Translations under genes and position numbers: made by a program
Notes under the pieces: generated by a model
What the model was told of the DNA's origin: nothing
Seen by the model: only the letters and a program-made list of their open reading frames with translations
The model's database searches: none
Part shown: piece after piece, positions 1 through 8,252 of the stretch
Numbering within the stretch: position 1 is the stretch's first letter
Layout: each line of letters begins with the position of its first letter
Virus record (IMG/VR): IMGVR_UViG_3300031382_000008
Location: 1-37,244 of that record
DNA length: 37,244 bases
Direction: 5' to 3' (one strand)
Source: a virus

Positions 1-127
1 ATTAATAAACAGTATGTTACATAGATATGAGTGATAGATATTGCATGGCGTTTAAACAGCTCGTTTACACACACACCACCATGCCGCGCCGTTTAAACGC
101 ATTTAATTTAATGTATTTTTTTTTTTT
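1..127. repeat. Terminal direct repeat, left copy (right copy 37117..37243)
   Basis: The first 127 bases are identical to 37117..37243. At the next position the left copy has C (128) and the right copy has T (37244), because the T run is 12 long on the left and at least 13 on the right. Each copy holds two GTTTAAAC octamers 41 bp apart and a CA-rich stretch. Either this is a short direct terminal repeat like that of T7-type phages, or it is the end overlap left when an assembler closes a circular graph. The length 127 is a common assembler k-mer, so the second reading is at least as likely. The position just upstream of the terminase genes suits a packaging end in both cases. Confidence 0.9.
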
Positions 128-239
128 CATACCCCCCAAAAACTTTTTTGAAACGGAGGAACTTGTACCGGTCCCCATCCACAGCCATAAATTTCAGATT
201 TTGTTTTATAGGCGTTATACATTTAGTTAATAAAATTTT

Positions 240-268
240 TTGGACTTTTCCTAGATAGGTGTTATATT
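240..268 (+). promoter_or_regulatory. Putative promoter before the packaging genes
   Basis: A TTGGAC box (240..245) is followed after 17 bases by TATATT (263..268), five of six matches to the -10 consensus. The -35 match is only three of six. It lies about 35 bases upstream of the small terminase start. The region 128..301 has no credible gene. It is AT-rich and otherwise shows only a homopyrimidine run. Confidence 0.35.
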
Positions 269-301
269 CTTTATATCCGGTTGCACCTACTAAGGAAACC
301 A

Positions 302-868
302 ATGACACATAGTGTACCGACAGAACTGATGCTTAAAAAAGAAATGGAACTTTATCAAGATGATGATTTTGATTTGCCAGAGCTTGAAGACTCAGTTTAT
401 AACCCCGCTAACGACGAGTTTAAACGCACAGTTGTCGCGCTTCAGCGTAAAATACACAGCCTGTCCAATATTATGCGTCCTAGATATGCGATGATTGCCC
501 GTCTTTCGTTAAGCCCGTACACTAATGTTGAAATTGGAATAAAGACGCGTTTTACCGCTTCCACAGTTGGTAAGGTGTTAAAAAATGAAGATGTGCAAAC
601 ATTACGCCGCGCACTTATTCAACTAAGAAATTTATTATCTGGTGTTTCTGCTATTGAGCGTGAACAGATGCTATGGCGCATTGCGCTCAATAATGAAGAA
701 TTTAACCCTCGCACCGCCATCGCCGCAGTGAGTGAAATAAACTCCATGAAAATTGACCACGCCGCCGCCAAAGAAAAGTCTAAGCAGAACACGCTTATAT
801 CGCAACAACCCCAAGTTATTATTCAATTAGCAGACGCAAGGCTAGTGCCTACTAAGCTAGACGTATGA
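302..868 (+). CDS. Terminase small subunit (probable)
   Basis: This 188-residue protein sits directly before the large terminase and overlaps it by an ATGA, the usual place for the DNA-recognition subunit of the packaging motor. The sequence has an acidic N-terminal third (about residues 10 to 35). A basic helical segment at about 55 to 105 could be a helix-turn-helix ("NVEIGIKTRFTASTVGKVL"), and helices follow towards the C terminus. The ATG at 302 was chosen over the TTG at 281 because AAGGAA lies eight bases before it. The family assignment rests mainly on context, size and the HTH-like segment. No catalytic motif is expected. Confidence 0.75.
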   Translation: MTHSVPTELMLKKEMELYQDDDFDLPELEDSVYNPANDEFKRTVVALQRKIHSLSNIMRPRYAMIARLSLSPYTNVEIGIKTRFTASTVGKVLKNEDVQTLRRALIQLRNLLSGVSAIEREQMLWRIALNNEEFNPRTAIAAVSEINSMKIDHAAAKEKSKQNTLISQQPQVIIQLADARLVPTKLDV

Positions 869-2268
869 GTATATTCGACCATTTAGGTGATGATGCCGAC
901 GAGTTTGAAGAAGGTCAAAACCCAAACAAGCCTAAAAACGGCGCTATACAGCTAGATTATGAACCTCGAGACCAGTTTATTGACTTCCACCAGAGGAACG
1001 AACGGTTTGCGGCAATGGTCGTTCATAGACGAGCCGGTAAAACAGTTGCCGCAATACATGACATTGTTATAAAAGCGTTACGAACCACTAAAAAGAACCC
1101 GAGGTATGCGTATGTTGCTCCGTTTTATTCGCAAGCTAAGTCAATCGCATGGAACTATCTTAAAGACGCCGCGAGAGGGTTCGCCGTTGAAATGCGAGAA
1201 TCGGAACTCTCCGTTAAATTACCCAATGGCGCTCTTATTCGTCTATTTGGTGCTGACAATCCTGACACTCTTAGGGGTTTGTATTTCGATGGGATTGTCT
1301 TGGACGAATTTGGAGACTTTCGCCCTAAATTGTATGGAGAAGTCATATTGCCAACCATTGCCGATAGGCAAGGTTGGTTACTAGCGATTGGAACGCCCAA
1401 GGGTAAGAACAACGCGTTTTATCAGATATGCCAACGTGCTAAATATAGCGAAGATTGGTATTTCAAAGAATTAAAAGCAAGTACGTCCGGTTTACTTCCT
1501 CAATCAGAACTTGATTTGATGAAGGCACAAATGTCAGCAGAACAGTATGAACAGGAATTTGAGATATCATTTAGCGCCGCGCTAATCGGTACCTACTACT
1601 CAACGCAGATAGCCAATGCAGAGAAAGAAGGTAGAATTAACGAAAAGTACGACTATGACCCAAACTTCCCCGTTTACACGGCTTCGGATTTAGGTATAAC
1701 AGATTCTACGGTGTTTTGGTTTTGGCAACCTAGACCTGACGGCATTTGTGTATTCGATATGGAATATAATAGTGGGGAGCCGATACAGCATTACACCGAT
1801 ATGCTCAAGCACAAACCTTACGAATATGAAACTGTGTGGCTGCCGCATGATGCTAGAGCAAAAACGCTGCAAACAGGTAAATCCACAGTAGAGCTAGTTT
1901 TAAATGCAGGGCTACCCTGCCAGATTGTGCCAATGCTAAAAGTTCAGCATGGTATAGATGCGGTAAGGGCTACGTTCCCCAATATCTACATGCACCCTAG
2001 AGTAGAATATGGAATTGAAGCGCTTAGGGTATACCGTCGTAAATACGATGATGTGAACAAAGTATTTTTAAATAAACCACTGCATGATTGGGCGAGTGAC
2101 TTTGCAGATGCGTTCCGGTATATGTGTTTAGTTGCTAACGCAAAAGACCCTACAGCGGTAAGCCAACAAGAACCTGTTGTAATACAGTCTAAAAAACATA
2201 CACTAGGTGAACTTTTTGAACAAAACGAAGCAAGCGTATCCCGTGTTGCTTCACGAATGAGGATTTAG
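865..2268 (+). CDS. terL: Terminase large subunit, ATPase and nuclease
   Basis: This 467-residue protein is the packaging motor that cuts concatemeric DNA and pumps it through the portal. The N-terminal ATPase shows a Walker A-type motif VHRRAGKT at residues 53 to 60. The Walker B IVLDEFG at 144 to 150 has D147 and the catalytic E148, and a coupling motif IGTPKG lies at 175 to 180. The C-terminal RNase H-like nuclease shows acidic residues in the expected order: D275 in ASDLGITD, D329 in LPHDAR, and D412/D415 in SDFADAFRY. The length is normal for phage TerL. It starts inside the stop codon of the small subunit, which suggests translational coupling. Confidence 0.97.
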   Translation: MSIFDHLGDDADEFEEGQNPNKPKNGAIQLDYEPRDQFIDFHQRNERFAAMVVHRRAGKTVAAIHDIVIKALRTTKKNPRYAYVAPFYSQAKSIAWNYLKDAARGFAVEMRESELSVKLPNGALIRLFGADNPDTLRGLYFDGIVLDEFGDFRPKLYGEVILPTIADRQGWLLAIGTPKGKNNAFYQICQRAKYSEDWYFKELKASTSGLLPQSELDLMKAQMSAEQYEQEFEISFSAALIGTYYSTQIANAEKEGRINEKYDYDPNFPVYTASDLGITDSTVFWFWQPRPDGICVFDMEYNSGEPIQHYTDMLKHKPYEYETVWLPHDARAKTLQTGKSTVELVLNAGLPCQIVPMLKVQHGIDAVRATFPNIYMHPRVEYGIEALRVYRRKYDDVNKVFLNKPLHDWASDFADAFRYMCLVANAKDPTAVSQQEPVVIQSKKHTLGELFEQNEASVSRVASRMRI

Positions 2269-2272
2269 ACTG

Positions 2273-4414
2273 ATGAGCGAAGATTACGTAATACCAACGA
2301 GCGAAGATGAAGAAGCGCCGGACAACGAGTATAAACATGACGGCGCGTATTGGAGCGATGAAATAAAAGCCTCAGAAAAACGCTTAGAAAAATGGCACAA
2401 AACCGCTGATAGAATTGTAGACCGTTATAAAGCCGAAGAAGCTGAAGCGCAGGGGTCGTCTAATGACCGAATGCGTTTAAACTTGTTCTACTCAAACGTG
2501 CAAACGCTAGAGTCTATGTTATATGGGTCAGTACCAAAAATCGACGTTAGCCGCAGATACGCAGATGCTAACGACGACAAAAGCCGAGTAGCGGCAGAGA
2601 TAATGCAACGTCTGTTAAATGAAGATGTTCAAGTTAACGGTAAAGAGATTGACAACGTGCTTAGGTCAGCATTGCAGGACAGATTACTAGCCGGACTAGG
2701 AACCGCTAAAGTTCGCTATACTTACCAGACCGAAACAGATGCAGACGGTAACGAGGTAGCTGTTAATGAAAAAGTGCCTATTGATTATTATTATTGGGGT
2801 GACATACTTTGGGGTTGGTCTAGGAATTTTGCTGACATTCCGTGGATAGGGTTTAGAAATTATTTAAGCAAAGAAGAAGCCGGTAAACGCTTTGGTGAAG
2901 ATATTGCTAAGAATTTAGAGTATAACGTGAGAACTTCAAATGTTAGCGAAGACGCTACTGATGAAGACCAAAAATCTGAAAGCAAACAGTGTGAGATTTG
3001 GGAAATTTGGTGCATGGAAAAGCGCACGGTGTACTGGTACGACAAACACAGTAAAAAAGTGTTAGAAGAAAAGGAAGACCCACTTAAATTAAAAGGGTTC
3101 TATCCTTGCCCACCGTTTTTAATGGCTAACCCAACAACTAAGTTATATATGCCAACGCCAGATTTTAAAATGGCTGAAGACCAGTACAATGAAATTGATT
3201 TGCTACAAACACGCATTTCTATTTTAACTGAAGCGGTAAAAGCAGTCGGCGTTTACGATAAAAACGCAGATGGCGTACAGCGCATGTTCACTGAGGGGAC
3301 TGATAACACGTTAATACCGGTAGACTCTTGGGCGGCGTTTTCTGAAAATGGAGGTTTACGCGGTGCAGTAGACTGGATGCCTATAGAAGCAGTTACCAAT
3401 GCTATAGACCGTTTAACCGCCCTTAGAAATGATTCAATTGAATTGCTACAGCAAATTACCGGAATGGCAGACGTCATGCGCGGGCAGTTGCAAAATCAAT
3501 ATGAAGGTGTTGGGCAAACTAAACAAAAAGCTAAATTTGGGTCCGTACGAGTGCAAGCATTGCAACAACAGTTTGCTACTTTTGCCAGTGATATTATGCA
3601 GCTAAAAGCGGAAGTTATTAGCCGTTTCTTTTCACCTGAAACCATTATGCGCCAATCAAATATGATGGAAAGCTTTGATAAAGAAATGGTGCCTGAAGCA
3701 GTAAATTTAATAAAACAATTTGACCGAGCTAACCTATCTATTGTTATTAGACCAGAATCAGTAGCAATGATTGACTACAGTGAAATGCGCTCAGAACGTA
3801 TGGGGTACCTTGAAGCCATATCTGGATTTATGACGGCAGTTACGCCTATTATTCAGCAACGTCCTGAATCTGAATCGTTCATGCTTCAGCTAATGCAGTG
3901 GGGTTTAGCAGGGTTTAAAGGTTCTCAGCAAATTGAATCTTTGTTAGACCGAACAATTGAAGCGTCTAAAAAAGAACAGGAGAATCCGAATCAAGAGCCT
4001 TCACCAGAACAACAGGCAGCGCAGGCAGCGCAACAAGCGCAACAAGCAGCAACGCAGGCAGAAATGCAGAAAATAAAGGCTAAAGCAGACGCAGATATGC
4101 AAGTGCGTCAACAAGACATGCAAGCGGATATACAAACAGCGCAGCGCCAACACATGTATAAAATGCAGGAAATTGAAGCTAATGCGTTAGCTAAACAGAT
4201 GGAATCGCAAGGTAAGCATCAGCAACGTATGACCGAACAAGTTAATGACGCCGAAGCTAACATTTCACAAAGCAACGCGGCGGCTGAAGCTGACTTAATC
4301 AAAACCGACTATAAGACCGAATCTAAGCTGCGGGAGTTAGTTACCAAGGCAGAGTTAGAAGCGGAGCTTAAACAACAAGAAAGAAGGGATGCAAAAAATG
4401 ACGATGAAAACTAA
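2273..4414 (+). CDS. Portal protein
   Basis: This 713-residue protein should form the dodecameric ring through which DNA enters and leaves the capsid. It lies between the terminase and scaffold genes, the classic portal position. The length is close to that of podovirus portals such as P22 (about 725). The core contains the proline-aromatic stretch GFYPCPPFLMANP followed by long helices. The last 150 or so residues are very rich in Q, A, E and K and look like a coiled coil, consistent with a C-terminal barrel or whisker. GAGG about 10 bases upstream of ATG 2273 fits a ribosome binding site. The family is inferred from size, context and composition. Confidence 0.88.
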   Translation: MSEDYVIPTSEDEEAPDNEYKHDGAYWSDEIKASEKRLEKWHKTADRIVDRYKAEEAEAQGSSNDRMRLNLFYSNVQTLESMLYGSVPKIDVSRRYADANDDKSRVAAEIMQRLLNEDVQVNGKEIDNVLRSALQDRLLAGLGTAKVRYTYQTETDADGNEVAVNEKVPIDYYYWGDILWGWSRNFADIPWIGFRNYLSKEEAGKRFGEDIAKNLEYNVRTSNVSEDATDEDQKSESKQCEIWEIWCMEKRTVYWYDKHSKKVLEEKEDPLKLKGFYPCPPFLMANPTTKLYMPTPDFKMAEDQYNEIDLLQTRISILTEAVKAVGVYDKNADGVQRMFTEGTDNTLIPVDSWAAFSENGGLRGAVDWMPIEAVTNAIDRLTALRNDSIELLQQITGMADVMRGQLQNQYEGVGQTKQKAKFGSVRVQALQQQFATFASDIMQLKAEVISRFFSPETIMRQSNMMESFDKEMVPEAVNLIKQFDRANLSIVIRPESVAMIDYSEMRSERMGYLEAISGFMTAVTPIIQQRPESESFMLQLMQWGLAGFKGSQQIESLLDRTIEASKKEQENPNQEPSPEQQAAQAAQQAQQAATQAEMQKIKAKADADMQVRQQDMQADIQTAQRQHMYKMQEIEANALAKQMESQGKHQQRMTEQVNDAEANISQSNAAAEADLIKTDYKTESKLRELVTKAELEAELKQQERRDAKNDDEN

Positions 4415-4811
4415 ACCAAGCACAAAGCAATTTAACAGCAACTTTGAAAAAATATTTGGGTCTGAAGAAGAACGCCAAAAAAAGCGGGAAGGTGAAAAAA
4501 TAGAAGCTGAAAAAAATTGGCGTTATTGGCAAACAGCTAGCGCCGAAACTAGCAACAAGTCAGCTAGTGTTCAGAAAAACTTGAAGGAGTTTAAATCTCC
4601 TATTGACGGTTCTATTATTTCTTGCCATTCACAATTGCGCGACCACAACAAAAAACATGGCGTAACGGACATACGCGACTACGAAAATCAGCATTTTGAA
4701 ACTCGAGGTAAAGAAATGTACAAAGAAAAAATAGGGGATAACCCGCAAGCAAAAAAAGAAAGACAGCAGTTAATCGAACACAACTTATATAAATATGGGG
4801 TATTAAAATGA
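4398..4811 (+). CDS. Small basic phage protein beside the portal, unknown function
   Basis: This 137-residue, strongly charged protein overlaps the end of the portal gene. The first half is Lys/Glu-rich and probably helical. The middle carries FKSPIDGSIISCHSQLRDHN, which resembles a short conserved motif (F/Y-K/R-S-x-I-x-G-x-x-I followed by an HK-rich helix) often seen in small portal-adjacent phage proteins. Three in-frame ATGs exist (4389, 4398, 4404). The one at 4398 has AAGGG nine bases upstream, while 4389 abuts that motif directly. Its stop overlaps the next start as ATGA. No function is proposed. Confidence 0.7.
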   Translation: MTMKTKPSTKQFNSNFEKIFGSEEERQKKREGEKIEAEKNWRYWQTASAETSNKSASVQKNLKEFKSPIDGSIISCHSQLRDHNKKHGVTDIRDYENQHFETRGKEMYKEKIGDNPQAKKERQQLIEHNLYKYGVLK

Positions 4812-5113
4812 ATGAAGATAAATTAGAAAAAGAAATCCAAGCAAAAGGTTTAACCTTTCCGCGTTTAACGCCAAAAATAATTAACGAGTGCATAGCATCG
4901 AATCAGTTCCATGTGTTTAAAGACTCATGTTTAACGGTTTGTTGTCTAACTCTTTCTAACGGTTACACAGTAACAGGGGAAAGCGCGTGCGCTAGCCCTG
5001 AAAATTTTAACGCTGAAATTGGCGAAAAAATAGCTTTTGATAATGCAAGAGCTAAAATATGGGCGCTTGAAGGTTATTTACTAAAGCAAAAACTAAGTGA
5101 AAACGGGTATTAA
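4808..5113 (+). CDS. N4 gp49 / Sf6 gene 66 family protein
   Basis: This 101-residue protein matches the small family Pfam calls Phage_Gp49 (phage N4 gp49 and Sf6 gene 66). The hallmark is a central strand-rich block, LTLSNGYTVTGESACASPEN, followed by FNAEIGEKIAFDNARAKIW and a final LEGYLL. The function of the family is not known. It is widespread in phages and is often found near structural or early genes. The ATG overlaps the previous stop (ATGA), so the two are probably co-translated. Confidence 0.85.
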   Translation: MNEDKLEKEIQAKGLTFPRLTPKIINECIASNQFHVFKDSCLTVCCLTLSNGYTVTGESACASPENFNAEIGEKIAFDNARAKIWALEGYLLKQKLSENGY

Positions 5114-5114
5114 A

Positions 5115-5402
5115 ATGAATAAAACACAAGCAGTAACACAACCAACAACCGGTTCAGGGGATACGACAAAAGCAGAACAAATACTGGACACCATAGAAAA
5201 CTTAAACTGGACTTACTTAAGGTTAAGCAGGTTGCTTGACAAAATAATAGGTCAGGATGCTGTCGACGGGAGCTGCGAAAAAACCCCAAGGGCGGAACCT
5301 AGTTTGCAACATTTATTAATTAATGGCGCAGATTTAATTAATGATAAAATGGAAATTATAAACGCTAGAATTACCGACCTCGAGTCAATTCTTACTACGT
5401 AA
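5115..5402 (+). CDS. Small helical protein, unknown function
   Basis: This 95-residue protein has a Thr/Gln-rich N terminus and two amphipathic helical stretches (about residues 20 to 45 and 60 to 90). An in-frame GTG at 5097 would extend it into the previous gene, but the ATG at 5115 is the simpler start. The ribosome binding site is weak, so it may depend on coupling to the preceding gene. Its place between the portal and the scaffold suggests a head-assembly accessory, but nothing in the sequence proves this. Confidence 0.6.
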   Translation: MNKTQAVTQPTTGSGDTTKAEQILDTIENLNWTYLRLSRLLDKIIGQDAVDGSCEKTPRAEPSLQHLLINGADLINDKMEIINARITDLESILTT

Positions 5403-5436
5403 ATATTAACGCAACATTTGGTCAGGAGTACTAAAA

Positions 5437-6507
5437 ATGAGCGAACTTAGAGCAGCGCTAGAGCAGGCAATGTCAGGCGGCGACGATGAGGGCAAGGAAA
5501 ACATAGAATCTGTAATAGCCCCGCCTGAAAATTTAAACGTAGAATCTTCAGAAATAAAGCCTGCGGAAACGGATTCGTTAGAATCAAAAGATTTTAACAA
5601 ACCTAACGAAGATGAAAACGAGTCGAAAAATAAAGAAGGGGCTGAAGCGTATAAAAATTCTAGCGACCCAAACCACGAAAAGAAAGAAGACCCAAGCAGT
5701 AAAGTCGAAAAGCCACCCGTAGGTTGGACGCCAGAAAGTAGGGAACACTGGACAAAATTGCCAGATAATGTTCGTAAGCAGATTAGCAAGCGAGAAGTAG
5801 AAGTCAACAAACTTTTGCAAGATACTTCCAATGCGAGACGTTTACACCATGAGTTTAATAGGACCGTAGAGCCTTACAAAGCTTTAATGGCGTCCCAAGG
5901 TGTAAACAACCCGCTAGAAGCGGTAAACGGTTTGCTAGAAACAGCCGCCGCTTTGTCAATGGGAAATCAAACTCAAAAAGCACAGCGGTTAGCAGGGCTT
6001 ATTAAACATTACGGCATAGATATTGAAACGCTAGACGGCGTGTTGGCGGGTGAAGCACCGCAGCCAAATCAAAATCAAAATCAAATGAGTCCAGACATTG
6101 AGCATCTAATAAACCAACGCCTTGCGCCGTATGAGCAAGAACGGACCCGCGCCGCGCAACAGCAAGATTACGAAATAAAGCAGCGGGCGGCAAGCAGTGT
6201 AAGCGCGATAGCTAACAAGGAGTTTTTCAATGACGTCCGCATGGATATGGCAGATATTGTAGAAATGTCAACTAAACGCGGTCAGCACATAACAATGGAA
6301 CAAGCTTATGAAAGAGCAGTTTCAATGAACGAAAACATACAAAAAGTAGTTCGCGGCAGAAATAGCAGTTCTGACCTCAGCCAAAAACAAAATGCGGCAG
6401 TTGGTATACGCGGAAATAGGTCTAACGTGCCGACCGGTTCAGGTAATTTAGATTTACGTTCGCAACTAGAAGAAAACTGGAATACCGCGTCAACCGGAAG
6501 AACTTGA
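5437..6507 (+). CDS. Capsid scaffolding protein (probable)
   Basis: This 356-residue protein lies immediately before the major capsid gene. About the first 90 residues are very acidic and disordered (rich in E, D, N, S, K). A conserved-looking segment PPVGWTPESREHWTKLP follows, then a long run of charged helices with Gln-rich linkers. This matches the scaffolds of podoviruses, which guide procapsid assembly and then leave or are degraded. AGGAGT nine bases upstream supports the ATG at 5437. The C terminus (about 320 to 356) is basic and polar, as in scaffolds that contact coat protein. Low complexity makes the family call dependent on context. Confidence 0.82.
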   Translation: MSELRAALEQAMSGGDDEGKENIESVIAPPENLNVESSEIKPAETDSLESKDFNKPNEDENESKNKEGAEAYKNSSDPNHEKKEDPSSKVEKPPVGWTPESREHWTKLPDNVRKQISKREVEVNKLLQDTSNARRLHHEFNRTVEPYKALMASQGVNNPLEAVNGLLETAAALSMGNQTQKAQRLAGLIKHYGIDIETLDGVLAGEAPQPNQNQNQMSPDIEHLINQRLAPYEQERTRAAQQQDYEIKQRAASSVSAIANKEFFNDVRMDMADIVEMSTKRGQHITMEQAYERAVSMNENIQKVVRGRNSSSDLSQKQNAAVGIRGNRSNVPTGSGNLDLRSQLEENWNTASTGRT

Positions 6508-6532
6508 CACCGTTTAAACACTAAGCTAGGCT
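6504..6532 (+). promoter_or_regulatory. Weak putative promoter before the capsid gene
   Basis: A perfect TTGACA (6504..6509) is followed after 17 bases by TAGGCT (6527..6532), a poor -10 box. The GTTTAAAC octamer at 6512 sits in the spacer. Transcription from here would start inside the foldable element at 6530..6619 and disrupt its outer stem, so promoter and structure are competing readings. Confidence 0.25.
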
Positions 6533-6619
6533 AAGGGTAACATAACCAGAAATAGACTATATCTGCCACCTGTTAAAAGGACAGTCCATTAAGTCTCAAT
6601 TTCGGTTCAAACCCTTAGC
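6530..6619 (+). other. Long foldable RNA element in the capsid gene leader
   Basis: The 189-base gap before the capsid gene contains nested inverted repeats. GCTAAGGGT (6530..6538) pairs with ACCCTTAGC (6611..6619), nine perfect pairs. Inside this, AACC (6544..6547) pairs with GGTT (6604..6607), GAAAT (6549..6553) with ATTTC (6599..6603), and AGACT (6554..6558) with AGTCT (6592..6596). An apical CTGT/ACAG hairpin (6570..6573 with 6581..6584) has a seven-base loop. That is about 27 pairs in 90 bases. No T run follows, so it is not a simple terminator, and it does not fit tRNA arms. An RNase III site or a stability or translation control element is a reasonable inference. Confidence 0.65.
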
Positions 6620-6696
6620 TATTTGCCCACTCTTAGGAGAGCAAAAATACAGCGCAGGAAAAACAGACCTTAATTTTAACCTAATGGAGAGCTAAA

Positions 6697-7692
6697 ATGC
6701 CTTTTGCAAACCCTAATATCAGCGATATTATGGCGACTACGATTGAAAACCGTAGTAAGAAAATCGCTGATAACGTAACAAATAACAACGCGCTACTTAA
6801 ACGCCTAAGCACAAAGGGCAAAATCAAAACTGTCTCTGGTGGTACTTACATCATGCAAGAGCTTTCTTTCGCAGAAAACTCTAATGCAGGTTGGTATTCA
6901 GGTTACGACATTCTACCTACTGGTGTCACTGATGTACTTTCAGCCGCGCAGTATGATTGGAAACAAGCTGCTGTACCCGTTGTAATCTCAGGTCTTGAGC
7001 AACTACAAAACTCCGGTAAAGAAGCAATGATTGACTTGATGGAATCTCGTCTATCGGTAGCTGAATCGACTCTAGCCAACCTTATTACTGGCGGTCTGTA
7101 TTCAGACGGCACAGGCGCAGGCGGTAAAGAGATTGACGGTTTAGACGCTGCATTACCAGTAGACCCAACAGCCGCGCCGTATGGCGGTATTGATGGGGAC
7201 ACGTTTAGTTTCTGGCGTAACGCAGTAAGCGACCAATCAGCCGCTAATGGTTTAGACCCAACGAAAATTCAAGGGTTCTGGAACCAGTTATGGGCTAGCC
7301 TTGTTCGTGGTCAAGAGCGCCCTGATTTAATCATGGCAGATACCCAAGTATGGAATGCTTATATCGATTCTCTACAAGCGCAGCAACGCTTTACAAACAC
7401 ACAGTCGGCAGATGCAGGCTTTATGTCAGTTAAATTTATGGATGCAGACGTTGTACTTGACGGCGGTATTTACAATGGTTCAAACGGAACAGGCGCACCA
7501 ACCGGTACGGCTTATTTCTTGAATAGTAAGTATCTACATTATCGCCCTCACAAAGACCGTAACATGGTTCCACTGTCTCCAAACCGTCGTTATGCGACCA
7601 ACCAAGATGCTGAAGTTCAAATCATCGGTTGGGCGGGTAATATGACTTGTTCTGGTCGTCAGTTCCATGGACGTTACGACGCTAACGGTTAA
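6697..7692 (+). CDS. Major capsid protein, HK97-fold type
   Basis: This 331-residue protein directly follows the scaffold gene and has its own strong ribosome binding site (GGAGAG before ATG 6697). The N-terminal part is a charged helix followed by strands, as in the N-arm and E-loop of HK97-type coats. The segment TYIMQELSFAENSNAGWYSG and the C-terminal strand-rich end (VQIIGWAGNMTCSGRQFHG) resemble coat proteins of several podovirus groups. It is flanked by a structured leader upstream and a strong terminator downstream, which fits the most abundant product of the genome. There is no sign of a fused protease or scaffold. Confidence 0.9.
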   Translation: MPFANPNISDIMATTIENRSKKIADNVTNNNALLKRLSTKGKIKTVSGGTYIMQELSFAENSNAGWYSGYDILPTGVTDVLSAAQYDWKQAAVPVVISGLEQLQNSGKEAMIDLMESRLSVAESTLANLITGGLYSDGTGAGGKEIDGLDAALPVDPTAAPYGGIDGDTFSFWRNAVSDQSAANGLDPTKIQGFWNQLWASLVRGQERPDLIMADTQVWNAYIDSLQAQQRFTNTQSADAGFMSVKFMDADVVLDGGIYNGSNGTGAPTGTAYFLNSKYLHYRPHKDRNMVPLSPNRRYATNQDAEVQIIGWAGNMTCSGRQFHGRYDANG

Positions 7693-7719
7693 TAGTAAAA
7701 CCGTTTAAACATTCACAAG

Positions 7720-7750
7720 CCCTGTTTCGCTTTTGCGGCGGGGTTTTTTT
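7720..7750 (+). terminator. Rho-independent terminator after the capsid gene
   Basis: CCCTG with TCGC, a TTTT loop, then GCGG with CGGGG gives an interrupted stem of about nine pairs including wobbles. Seven Ts follow (7744..7750). It lies 28 bases after the capsid stop, with a GTTTAAAC octamer between (7703..7710). It should raise capsid transcripts relative to downstream tail genes. Confidence 0.8.
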
Positions 7751-7777
7751 ATTTAAAAAAGTAGAGGATTTTATATC

Positions 7778-8191
7778 ATGTCTCAAAATTTTCCAACATA
7801 CAGCTTAAACCCAGTAGCAGTAGCGGCGCTAGACGGTAACTATGCGGACGGCGCTTTTGTCGGAGGTTGCAATCTCGGTTCATGCAGCCAAGGTATCGGC
7901 ATTGCAACTACCATCATAAACCCTAAGGATACTGACTTTAGCCAAATCCAAGACACAGCCCCACATGCTACGCAGCATATAGGTGGTAACGGCATTGGTG
8001 CAGGCGCGGCAACGGATTTCCCTATAAATACTGTTCAAGGTTCTGACTTAAATAACAGGGTTGCATTTGTTGAAGCAGACGGCGCAGTTTCAGTAGACGC
8101 AGAAATTGACTCCACAACCGGCGCGGTTAACAAAACTGGCGTAGCACTTGTGGATGGTGATTGGGTGTGGGGTGTAATCCCAGTAGCCTAA
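7778..8191 (+). CDS. Putative head decoration or accessory protein
   Basis: This 137-residue protein follows the capsid gene and terminator and has AGAGGA before its ATG. It is rich in Gly, Ala, Val, Asn and Asp with short alternating strands and almost no Lys or Arg, the composition of small beta-rich virion proteins. Genes in this position often encode decoration or head-stabilising proteins, so that role is inferred from place and composition only. No specific family was recognised. Confidence 0.55.
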   Translation: MSQNFPTYSLNPVAVAALDGNYADGAFVGGCNLGSCSQGIGIATTIINPKDTDFSQIQDTAPHATQHIGGNGIGAGAATDFPINTVQGSDLNNRVAFVEADGAVSVDAEIDSTTGAVNKTGVALVDGDWVWGVIPVA

Positions 8192-8194
8192 TAG

Positions 8195-8223
8195 TTGTTA
8201 AAATTTGATAGGTGGCATATACT
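8195..8223 (+). promoter_or_regulatory. Putative promoter before the tail genes
   Basis: TTGTTA (8195..8200) and TATACT (8218..8223) are separated by exactly 17 bases. They match the sigma-70 boxes at four and five of six positions. The boxes fall in the 61-base gap before the next gene, downstream of the capsid terminator, where a restart of transcription would make sense. Confidence 0.45.
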
Positions 8224-8252
8224 ATAAATTCATTCAAACAGGAGTTATACAA

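Noticed and set aside
27-230. 67-residue open frame at the left end
   Set aside because: It crosses the terminal repeat and the T run, has no ribosome binding site and low-quality composition. It is treated as non-coding.
6531-6617. Possible tRNA with CTAAGGG/CCCTTAG acceptor-like stem
   Set aside because: D, anticodon and T arms cannot be placed, the anticodon loop rule (T33) fails, and the inner pairing forms one long stem instead.
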